This document shows, piece by piece, positions 1-6,074 of a stretch of DNA of 10,871 bases. A program made the position numbers and the translations under genes. The first letter of the stretch is position 1. Every line of letters starts with the position of its first letter. Source of the stretch: an uncultured Leucobacter sp. (lineage in GTDB: Bacteria; Actinomycetota; Actinomycetes; Actinomycetales; Microbacteriaceae); assembly GCA_945952575.1 (NCBI GenBank), contig CAMFIY010000065.1, forward strand, positions 1 to 10,871. Direction: 5' to 3'. The notes under the pieces were generated by a model. It saw nothing but the letters and a program-made list of their open reading frames with translations. It ran no database searches and was not told the DNA's origin.

Positions 1-684
1 CACATAGGAGCCGAGCGTGCTGACCGTCTTGTCGCCGATCCGCTCGGCCCGGGCGAGCGCCTCCCCGGAGAAGGGGCGGAGCAGGAATCGCCAGATCACC
101 GGGCCGTCCTTCAGGAAGAAGAACAGCAGGACCACCAGCAGCACCAGCCCGGTGACGAAGCTCGCAACGGCGCCGACCCCGGCGAGCGCGCCCGATCCGA
201 ACTCGGCGCTCGTCGCGAACTTCGTGAGCGCGTCGCCCCACTCGCGCAACTGATCCGCATCCACGGTGATCGGCAGCGTCTTGACCCAGGCGAGCATCTG
301 ATCGAAGCCGTCGCGCGCCTGAGCCGAGAGTTCGTCCCACTGATCGCGCACCGCCCAGGTGATCATCCAGCTCACGCCCGAGAGGATCAGCAGGATGCCG
401 AGGAGCACGAGCACCGTCGCGAGGGCCGACGGCACCCGTCGGTCGCGCAGCCAGCGCATCACGGGCGAGAAGGTGCTGGCGAGGATGAGCGCCAGCAGGA
501 TCGGGATCACGACCGTGCTCAGCACTCGCAGGCCCCAGATGATCCCGGCGGCGAGGATCACCACGATGATGACCTGCAGCGAACGCGTCGCGAGCTCGCC
601 GAACCCGTCGGTCCAGAGGCGGCCCGCCGAACGATCAGGCCTCGCGCCGCGCCGCGCGCGCGCGACCTCGTCGCGGGCGATCAT
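1..684 (-). CDS. AI-2E family transporter (UPF0118/TqsA-like), 3' end beyond window
   Basis: The gene runs off the left edge, so only the first 228 residues are visible. After a basic N-terminus there are two adjacent hydrophobic segments (about residues 36-71) and a third at about 85-110. A soluble acidic stretch follows, then a strongly hydrophobic segment at about 175-193 ending in LLFFFLKDG, the phenylalanine-rich run before a K-D-G turn that is typical of AI-2E/PF01594 permeases. Family members are polytopic inner-membrane proteins of about 350-400 residues, linked to export of autoinducer-2 or to Na+(Li+)/H+ antiport; the substrate here cannot be told. I chose ATG 684 because GGTGGAG (691-697) lies 6 bases upstream. 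ATG 690 and ATG 720 are in-frame alternatives with poorly spaced ribosome sites; ATG 720 would add 12 residues. The gene follows thrC on the same strand and is probably co-transcribed with it. No functional link to threonine is evident. Confidence 0.85.
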   Translation of the reverse strand, partial: MIARDEVARARRGARPDRSAGRLWTDGFGELATRSLQVIIVVILAAGIIWGLRVLSTVVIPILLALILASTFSPVMRWLRDRRVPSALATVLVLLGILLILSGVSWMITWAVRDQWDELSAQARDGFDQMLAWVKTLPITVDADQLREWGDALTKFATSAEFGSGALAGVGAVASFVTGLVLLVVLLFFFLKDGPVIWRFLLRPFSGEALARAERIGDKTVSTLGSYV

Positions 685-690
685 GGTCAT

Positions 691-697
691 CTCCACC
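691..697 (-). promoter_or_regulatory. Ribosome binding site deciding the AI-2E gene start
   Basis: The minus strand reads GGTGGAG, 6 bases before ATG 684. The upstream ATG at 720 has only a GGAG one base away, and ATG 690 abuts this site directly. The spacing therefore favours 684. Confidence 0.55.
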
Positions 698-736
698 CGC
701 GCGCGTCTGCCGAACCACATGCTCCGCCCCGTTCTC

Positions 737-2200
737 TCACTCCGCCGGCTGCCCGGGATCGCCCTGACGGTCGTCCGACTCCGCGTGAGCGACGATGAGG
801 GCGCGGAGCGCCGCACCGTCGTTCGCGAGCTCCGTGACGTGCTGGGGCAGCTCGAGCAGGTCGGCGAGATGGGCGGGCAGCGCGGCCGCTTCGCCCGTAG
901 CCTCCGCGACGATCTCGGGGAACTTCGCCGGCTTGGCGGTCTCGAGCACGAGCATCGGCACGCCGGGCTCGACGTACGTCCGCGCCACCTGCACGCCGTC
1001 GGCGGTGTGCGGATCGATCGTGATCCCGGTCGCCGCGTGCACGGCGCGGATCGTCTCCACGCGGTCGGCGTGGGTGCTCGTGCCGCTCACGAGACCGAAC
1101 TCGGACTCGAAGCGATGCGTCTCGGCCGAGAGGTCGAAGGAACCTTGCGCGTCGAGCTCGCGCCAGAGCCCGGCGAGGCGCTCCGCGTCCCGCCCGACGA
1201 GATCGTAGATGAAGCGCTCGAGGTTCGACGCCTTCGAGATGTCCATCGAGGGGCTGCTGGTGGCGTGCGTGTCGTCCGCGCCGCGCGGGCGGTAGACGCC
1301 GGTGCGGAAGAACTCGTCGAGCACGTTGTTCTCGTTCGCCGCGAGCACGAGGCGACGGATCGGCACGCCCATGCTGCGGGCGAAATGGCCGGAGAGTATG
1401 TTGCCGAAGTTGCCGGAGGGCACGGCGAAGGAGACCTCGAATCCGGCTCGCTCTGCGGAGGGCACGTCGTCGCTCGCCCGCAGCCAGGCCCAGAAGTAAT
1501 AGACGATCTGGGCGGTGATCCGGCCCAGATTGATCGAGTTGACCGTCCCGAGATGGTGGGCCCGCTTGAACGCGAGGTCGCCCGAGAGCTCCTTGACCAG
1601 GTTCTGGCAATCGTCGAAGACTCCGTCGATCGCGATGTTGTGGATGTTCGCATCGGTGAGCGAATACATCTGCGCACGCTGGAACGCGCTCATCCGGCCC
1701 TGCGGCGAGAGCATGTAGACCGCGATCCCGTCCTTGCCGCGCAGCGCGTACTCGGCAGCGGATCCGGTGTCGCCTGAGGTGGCGCCCAGGATGCTCAGCG
1801 TGCTGCCCCGGCGGGCCAGCGCGTACTCGAGCGCCTGACCGAGGAACTGCATCGCCATGTCCTTGAACGCCAGCGTCGGCCCCTCGGAGAGGCCCACGAG
1901 CGTGATCCCGCCGTCGATCCGGGTGAGCGGCACGATCTCAGCGGAGACGAAGTTCTCGGCGCTGTACGCGGCCCGGCACATCCGCGCCAGGTCCTCCCGC
2001 GGGATGTCCGTGGCGAAGAGGCCGAGGATCTCGGTGGCGAGCTCGGCGTAGCCGAGGCCGCGCCAGGACTCGAGCCGCGCCGCATCGACGCCCGGCAGCT
2101 GCTCGGGAACCGCCAGGCCGCCGTCGGGCGCCAGCCCCTCGAGCAGAGTCTCGCTGTACGGCGCAGGCGCCATGCCGCCTCGCGTCGAGATGTACTTCAC
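737..2200 (-). CDS. thrC: Threonine synthase, long type
   Basis: This is a cytosolic PLP enzyme that converts O-phospho-L-homoserine to L-threonine and phosphate, the last step of threonine synthesis. The 487-residue product matches the long class of about 480 residues (E. coli, yeast and Corynebacterium type) rather than the short class of about 350. The N-terminus YISTRGG is typical of the family. The PLP lysine is K113 in TLAFKDMA. A phosphate-cradling loop GATSGDTGSA is at 139-148, NSINLGR at 221-227 and VPSGNFGN at 260-267; all the expected fold-type II landmarks are intact. I chose the GTG start at 2200 because AAGGAG lies 6 bases upstream and the protein then begins at the conserved VKYIST. 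An ATG at 2239 would add 13 non-conserved residues. hom and thrB are not adjacent, so the threonine genes are not all clustered here. The gene is divergent from otsAB and is followed by an AI-2E family gene. Confidence 0.97.
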   Translation of the reverse strand: MKYISTRGGMAPAPYSETLLEGLAPDGGLAVPEQLPGVDAARLESWRGLGYAELATEILGLFATDIPREDLARMCRAAYSAENFVSAEIVPLTRIDGGITLVGLSEGPTLAFKDMAMQFLGQALEYALARRGSTLSILGATSGDTGSAAEYALRGKDGIAVYMLSPQGRMSAFQRAQMYSLTDANIHNIAIDGVFDDCQNLVKELSGDLAFKRAHHLGTVNSINLGRITAQIVYYFWAWLRASDDVPSAERAGFEVSFAVPSGNFGNILSGHFARSMGVPIRRLVLAANENNVLDEFFRTGVYRPRGADDTHATSSPSMDISKASNLERFIYDLVGRDAERLAGLWRELDAQGSFDLSAETHRFESEFGLVSGTSTHADRVETIRAVHAATGITIDPHTADGVQVARTYVEPGVPMLVLETAKPAKFPEIVAEATGEAAALPAHLADLLELPQHVTELANDGAALRALIVAHAESDDRQGDPGQPAE

Positions 2201-2206
2201 CGTGTG

Positions 2207-2212
2207 CTCCTT
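2207..2212 (-). promoter_or_regulatory. Ribosome binding site fixing the thrC GTG start
   Basis: The minus strand reads AAGGAG with 6 bases before GTG 2200. This is close to ideal spacing and argues against the longer in-frame ATG at 2239. Confidence 0.75.
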
Positions 2213-2237
2213 CGATGCCGGGCTCGTTGCACGGCGC

Positions 2238-2243
2238 ACTCTA
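2238..2243 (-). promoter_or_regulatory. Candidate -10 box for thrC
   Basis: The minus strand reads TAGAGT, which fits the actinobacterial TANNNT pattern. It would place transcription start near 2231, about 30 bases before the GTG. No convincing -35 box is seen 16-18 bases upstream. A plus-strand TATTCT (2242-2247) overlaps it and could serve otsAB. The call rests on pattern and position only. Confidence 0.25.
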
Positions 2244-2310
2244 TTCTTTCAGGAGGATGCCATAGGCTGCGAATGATCCTCGAGAACATCCGGCTGAGCG
2301 TCTGGAGCTG

Positions 2311-4620
2311 ATGGACATGCCCGAACTCGCAAGTATCGTCGGAGCGCGCGAGATCGTCGTCGTGGCCAATCGACTCCCCGTGGACCGGGTGCGCGAGCCG
2401 GACGGATCGAGTTCGTGGCGCACGTCGCCGGGCGGGCTCGTGACGGCGATGGAGCCGGTGGTGCAGCAGCTCGGCTGCCGCTGGATCGGCTGGGTCGGCG
2501 ACGCCGGCGAGGCGCTCGAGCCCTTCGATCTCGGAGCCATGCATCTCGTGCCGGTCGAGTTGAGCCGTGCCGAGCTGAGCGGCTACTACGAGGGATTCTC
2601 GAACGGCACGCTCTGGCCGCTCTACCACGACGTCATCGCCCCGCCCGCCTACCATCGCGAATGGTGGGAGCAGTACGAGCAGGTGAACCGCCGCTTCGCG
2701 GAGACCGCCGCGCGGGAATCGCCGGAGGGCGCGATCGTCTGGGTGCACGACTACCAACTGCAGCTCGTCCCCGCGATGCTGCGCGAACTGCGCCCGGATC
2801 TCACGATCGCCTTCTTCCTGCACATCCCGTTCCCGTCGAGACGCCTCTTCGCCCAGCTGCCCTGGCGGCGGCAGATCGTGGAAGGGCTGCTCGGCGCGGA
2901 CGTGCTCGGGTTCCAGCGCGAGGGCGACGCGCTCAGCTTCCGGCTGGCCGCCGAACGCTATGCGGGCGCGCCGGCGCACGGCAACCTCGTGTTCCAGCTC
3001 GGCGATGAGGACCGGCCGCAGCGCTCGGTGCTCGCGCAGGAGTTCCCGATCTCGATCGATGCCGAGGCGTTCCGCCGACTCGCCGCACTCCCCGAGGTGC
3101 GGGCCCGCGCGCAGGAGATCCGGCAGGATCTCGGCAATCCCGCCTCGGTACTGCTCGGCGTCGACCGGCTCGACTACACCAAGGGGATCCGGCATCGGCT
3201 CAAGGCGTACGCCGAACTGCTCCGCGAGGACGAGGTCGATGCGGACGAGGTCGTCCTGGTCCAGGTCGCGAGCCCCAGCCGCGAGCGGGTGGACGCCTAC
3301 CGCACGCTACGGAACGAGGTCGAGACGACCGTGGGCCGCATCAACGGCGATCACGGATCGATCGGGCATACCCCGGTGGTCTACCTGCATCAGGGGTTCT
3401 CGCGCCGGGAGATGGCGGCGCTCTACCTCGCCGCGGATGCGCTGGTGGTCACGGCCCTGCGAGACGGCATGAACCTGGTCGCCAAGGAGTACGTGGCCTG
3501 TCGGGAGAACGAGCGGGGCGTGCTGGTCCTCAGCGAGTTCGCGGGCGCGGCCGACGAGATGCCGCAGGCGCTGCTCGTCAATCCGCACGACATCGAGGGC
3601 ATGAAAGCGGCCTTCCTGCGCGCGATCCACATGCCCGAACGCGAGCAGGAGCGGCGCATGCGCGCGCTCCGGAGCGTCGTCCGCGAGAACGACGTGACGC
3701 ACTGGGCGGAGAACTTCCTGCGGGCGGCGAGCTCGGCGGCGGAGCAGCGCGGGATCGAAGGCGGCGACGACGAGAACGGCCCGTCCGCGCTCACCGGCCC
3801 GATCGCGATCCCGCACACGCTCGAGGGGCATCTGCGGAGGCTCGCAACCTCGCCCAAGCTGGTCGTCGCCTGCGACTTCGACGGCACGCTCGCCCCGATC
3901 GTCGACCGGCCGGAGGACGCGAGGATCATGGCGCGGGCTCAGCGGGCGCTCACCGCGCTGCAGGGGGCGCCGGGCGTGCTCGTCGCACTGTTGAGCGGGC
4001 GTTCGGTCGAGAGCCTGCTTGCGACCGGGATCGAAGCGGAGGGCTGGGCGGTCTCGGGATCTCACGGGGCCGAGCTGCACGGCATCGCGGACGACTCCGG
4101 CTCGGATGCCGCAGTCGAGACCGGGCCGGGATCCCGGGAGCTGACCCGAGACGAGTCCGACCGGATCGCCACGCTCCGACGACGGCTGGTGCGGGTCTTC
4201 GGGCCGGATCCCGAAGTGCACATCGAGTCCAAGCCGTTCGGTGTGGCGCTGCACACCCGCCGCGTGCGCGACACCGTGCGGTCGGACGAGATCCTCGACG
4301 CCGCGGAGCGCTTCGGTCAGCGCCTCGGCTTCTCCGCGCGGCGCGGCAAGCGGGTGCGCGAGTTCTCGGTTCGCGCGAGCGACAAGGGTACGGCGCTGAG
4401 CGGGATCCGAGCGGCTCTGCCCTCGGCTCCCGTGCTGTTCCTCGGCGACGACGTGACCGATGAGGATGTCTTCCGCACCCTGCAGGTGGACGATCTCGGG
4501 ATCAAGGTCGGGCCGGGCGAAACGGCGGCGGCCGAGCGCGTGCCGGATCCGGCATATGTCGCCGTGCTGCTCGCCCGCCTCGCCGAGCTGCGCACCGGAG
4601 TGGTCATCGGCAACGACTGA
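2311..4620 (+). CDS. otsAB: Bifunctional trehalose-6-phosphate synthase / trehalose-6-phosphate phosphatase (OtsA-OtsB fusion)
   Basis: This 769-residue cytosolic protein should carry out both steps of the OtsAB route: UDP-glucose plus glucose-6-phosphate to trehalose-6-phosphate, then dephosphorylation to trehalose, an osmotic and stress protectant. Residues about 14-480 form a GT20 synthase. It has VANRLPVDR near the N-terminus, NGTLWPLYHD, VWVHDYQLQ, FFLHIPFPS, GVDRLDYTKG (R286 and K291, matching E. coli OtsA R262 and K267) and RDGMNLVAKE (D385 and E393, matching D361 and E369). After a linker of about 40 residues, acidic near 490, residues about 515-765 form a HAD phosphatase. Its markers are DFDGT (D522 nucleophile, D524), LLSGRS and GDDVTDED at 712-719. 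Both active sites look intact. GGAG at 2304-2307 serves ATG 2311 (3-base gap) or ATG 2317 (9-base gap), so the true start may be two codons later. The gene stands alone, divergent from thrC and convergent with a VOC gene. Confidence 0.96.
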   Translation: MDMPELASIVGAREIVVVANRLPVDRVREPDGSSSWRTSPGGLVTAMEPVVQQLGCRWIGWVGDAGEALEPFDLGAMHLVPVELSRAELSGYYEGFSNGTLWPLYHDVIAPPAYHREWWEQYEQVNRRFAETAARESPEGAIVWVHDYQLQLVPAMLRELRPDLTIAFFLHIPFPSRRLFAQLPWRRQIVEGLLGADVLGFQREGDALSFRLAAERYAGAPAHGNLVFQLGDEDRPQRSVLAQEFPISIDAEAFRRLAALPEVRARAQEIRQDLGNPASVLLGVDRLDYTKGIRHRLKAYAELLREDEVDADEVVLVQVASPSRERVDAYRTLRNEVETTVGRINGDHGSIGHTPVVYLHQGFSRREMAALYLAADALVVTALRDGMNLVAKEYVACRENERGVLVLSEFAGAADEMPQALLVNPHDIEGMKAAFLRAIHMPEREQERRMRALRSVVRENDVTHWAENFLRAASSAAEQRGIEGGDDENGPSALTGPIAIPHTLEGHLRRLATSPKLVVACDFDGTLAPIVDRPEDARIMARAQRALTALQGAPGVLVALLSGRSVESLLATGIEAEGWAVSGSHGAELHGIADDSGSDAAVETGPGSRELTRDESDRIATLRRRLVRVFGPDPEVHIESKPFGVALHTRRVRDTVRSDEILDAAERFGQRLGFSARRGKRVREFSVRASDKGTALSGIRAALPSAPVLFLGDDVTDEDVFRTLQVDDLGIKVGPGETAAAERVPDPAYVAVLLARLAELRTGVVIGND

Positions 4621-4652
4621 GGCGCCCGGCGGCACGGCGCGAGCACCGCGGC

Positions 4653-5555
4653 TCAGAGCTCGGCGATGATCAGCTTCTTCATCTGCAGCATCCGCTCGAA
4701 TGCGCCCGGCCGCCGCATCAGCTCCTCCATATCGGCGGGCACGATCTGCCAGCTCACGCCGAAGCGATCCGCCAGCCATCCGCACTGCTCGGCTTCCGGA
4801 ACCGCGGAGAGCGCGTCCCACAGCCGGTCGATCTCCGCCTGATCGGCGCAATCGACCTCGAGCGAGACGCCGCAGTCGAAGTCCGTCGTCATCTCCACGC
4901 CGGCGTCCATCGCGACGAACCACTGCTCGCCGATGCTGAAGTCGCTGAACAGCACGGCTCCCGCCGGCGCGGGGCCGCTGGCCGCCTCATACGGAACCCG
5001 AGTCCCGAGCGCGGCGTCCTCGAAGATGCCGAGATAGTGATCCACCGCCTCGCGCGCCCGGTTCTGCGCGCGTCCGCAGAACAGGAGGGCCGGCATGATG
5101 AACGGGCGCGGGCTCCCGGCCGGGTCCGTCAGCATCAGCTGCCAACTCACGCCGAAACGATCCTCGACCCATCCGTAGTGCGCGCTGAACGGATATGCCG
5201 TCAGCGGCATGAGCACGTTGCCTCCCTCGGCGAGCCCCGCCCAGAGCCGGTCCAGGCTCGCTCGCGCCTGCTCCTCGGAACCGTCGAAGAGCAGCGGATC
5301 GAAGTTCAGCATGAACGAGATCGACGGATTGGGGCGGAACTCGCCACCTGCGTTGATGAGGGTGAAACGCGTACCGGAGACGGTGAGGGTCACCGTCAGC
5401 GCCTGACCCGCGAGCGGCTGCTGGAACTCGAGCAGGCCCTCGGCCGGATATCGGCTCTCGACCTCGCTCTGGGCGTTCTCGAAGACCGAGGCGTAGAACG
5501 CCCCCGCCTCCTCGGCATTCCCGTTGCACCAGATGTTCGGAACGATCTTCTGCAT
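4653..5555 (-). CDS. Two-domain VOC family protein (PhnB-like, PF06983 type)
   Basis: The 300-residue protein is an internal duplication of a vicinal-oxygen-chelate domain, and both halves carry the identical string DRFGVSWQ (132-139 and 263-270). The first half (about 1-145) opens with a typical PhnB-like start, IWCNGNAEEAGAFYASVF. The second half (about 151-290) starts at RPFIMPALLFCG and ends in MKKLIIAEL, a tail common in this family. Such proteins are often annotated as PhnB or 3-demethylubiquinone-9 3-methyltransferase-like, but no methyltransferase motif is present and those names should not be read as function. The domain fold is clear; the substrate and any metal use are unknown. A strong ribosome site GGAGG lies 5 bases before the ATG. 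The gene lies 61 bases after the one-domain VOC gene and probably shares its transcript. Its stop is 32 bases from the convergent otsAB stop. Confidence 0.88.
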   Translation of the reverse strand: MQKIVPNIWCNGNAEEAGAFYASVFENAQSEVESRYPAEGLLEFQQPLAGQALTVTLTVSGTRFTLINAGGEFRPNPSISFMLNFDPLLFDGSEEQARASLDRLWAGLAEGGNVLMPLTAYPFSAHYGWVEDRFGVSWQLMLTDPAGSPRPFIMPALLFCGRAQNRAREAVDHYLGIFEDAALGTRVPYEAASGPAPAGAVLFSDFSIGEQWFVAMDAGVEMTTDFDCGVSLEVDCADQAEIDRLWDALSAVPEAEQCGWLADRFGVSWQIVPADMEELMRRPGAFERMLQMKKLIIAEL

Positions 5556-5560
5556 GGTGG

Positions 5561-5565
5561 CCTCC
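5561..5565 (-). promoter_or_regulatory. Strong ribosome binding site for the two-domain VOC gene
   Basis: The minus strand reads GGAGG with a 5-base gap (CCACC) before ATG 5555. A second GGAGGC lies just upstream at 5569-5574, and a complementary GCCTCC lies at 5588-5593. Confidence 0.65.
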
Positions 5566-5616
5566 TCTGCCTCCTCCAGGCTACGTCGGAGGCGGGCATC
5601 CGGATAGGGCCGGGAG

Positions 5617-6042
5617 CTATCCCTCCGGTCGCTCGAGCTCGTATCCGATGAGCCAGCGCAGGCCGAAGCGATCGAGGACCTGGCCGTCGAAGGCGCCCCA
5701 GGCGCGATCGATCAGGGGTTCCAGGATCCGCCCGCCTGCCGCGAGTGCGTCGAACCAGCGGTGCAGGGTCTCGGGATCCGCGGCGCCGAGGAGCGAGAGG
5801 AACATGCCGCCCATGTCGACCGCGTCCTCGTCTGGGCCCGCGTCGGCGCCGTAGAGGCTGAGGGTGCCGTCAGACCCGGCACCGCTGAGCACGCCGTGCG
5901 CGATCGCGTCCGTCGGGCCGTCGCCGCGCCCGAAGTCACCATAGCTGTGCAGGGCGAGATCGCCGCCGAACACCTCGCGGTAGAAGCGCAGCGCCTCCTC
6001 CGCCGTGCCCGGGAACAGGATGTAGGGCGTGATTCCGCTCAT
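5617..6042 (-). CDS. One-domain VOC family protein (PhnB-like)
   Basis: The 141-residue protein is a single glyoxalase/bleomycin-resistance-type (VOC) domain. The start MSGITPYILFPGTAEEALRF is characteristic of the PhnB-like group, in which a short strand is followed by a helix with A-E-E-A. The end carries DRFGLRW (124-130), the counterpart of DRFGVSWQ in the neighbouring two-domain protein, so the genes are paralogous. Family members are small cytosolic dimers of very varied function, and nothing here identifies a substrate. GGA sits 7 bases before the ATG. The gene starts 32 bases after the pheT stop on the same strand, so read-through from pheST is likely, and the two-domain paralogue follows after 61 bases. 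Co-transcription with phenylalanyl-tRNA synthetase need not mean shared function. Confidence 0.87.
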   Translation of the reverse strand: MSGITPYILFPGTAEEALRFYREVFGGDLALHSYGDFGRGDGPTDAIAHGVLSGAGSDGTLSLYGADAGPDEDAVDMGGMFLSLLGAADPETLHRWFDALAAGGRILEPLIDRAWGAFDGQVLDRFGLRWLIGYELERPEG

Positions 6043-6074
6043 GCGGCGTTCCGGGATCCTTCTCTGCGCATCCG

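Noticed and set aside
359..1777. Long open frame of 472 codons on the plus strand, antisense to thrC and the AI-2E gene
   Set aside because: The translation is dominated by Arg, Glu, Val and Asp with no recognisable domain. It is a mirror frame of two well-supported minus-strand genes, as is usual in GC-rich DNA.
2197..3195. Minus-strand open frame of 332 codons over the 5' part of otsAB
   Set aside because: It is a shadow frame: no domain character, and it covers the thrC/otsAB divergent gap and overlaps conserved OtsA sequence.
4622..4640. Possible bidirectional terminator between the convergent otsAB and VOC stops (GCGCC and GGCGC arms)
   Set aside because: A five-base stem with a nine-base loop and no T-run on either strand is too weak to call in GC-rich sequence.
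3307..4923. Minus-strand open frame of 538 codons across otsAB and into the VOC gene
   Set aside because: It has arginine-rich low-complexity composition and lies antisense to clear catalytic motifs of OtsA and OtsB.
4653..5555. Naming the two-domain VOC protein as PhnB or a demethylubiquinone methyltransferase
   Set aside because: The fold supports only VOC family membership. No methyltransferase motif or phosphonate operon is present.
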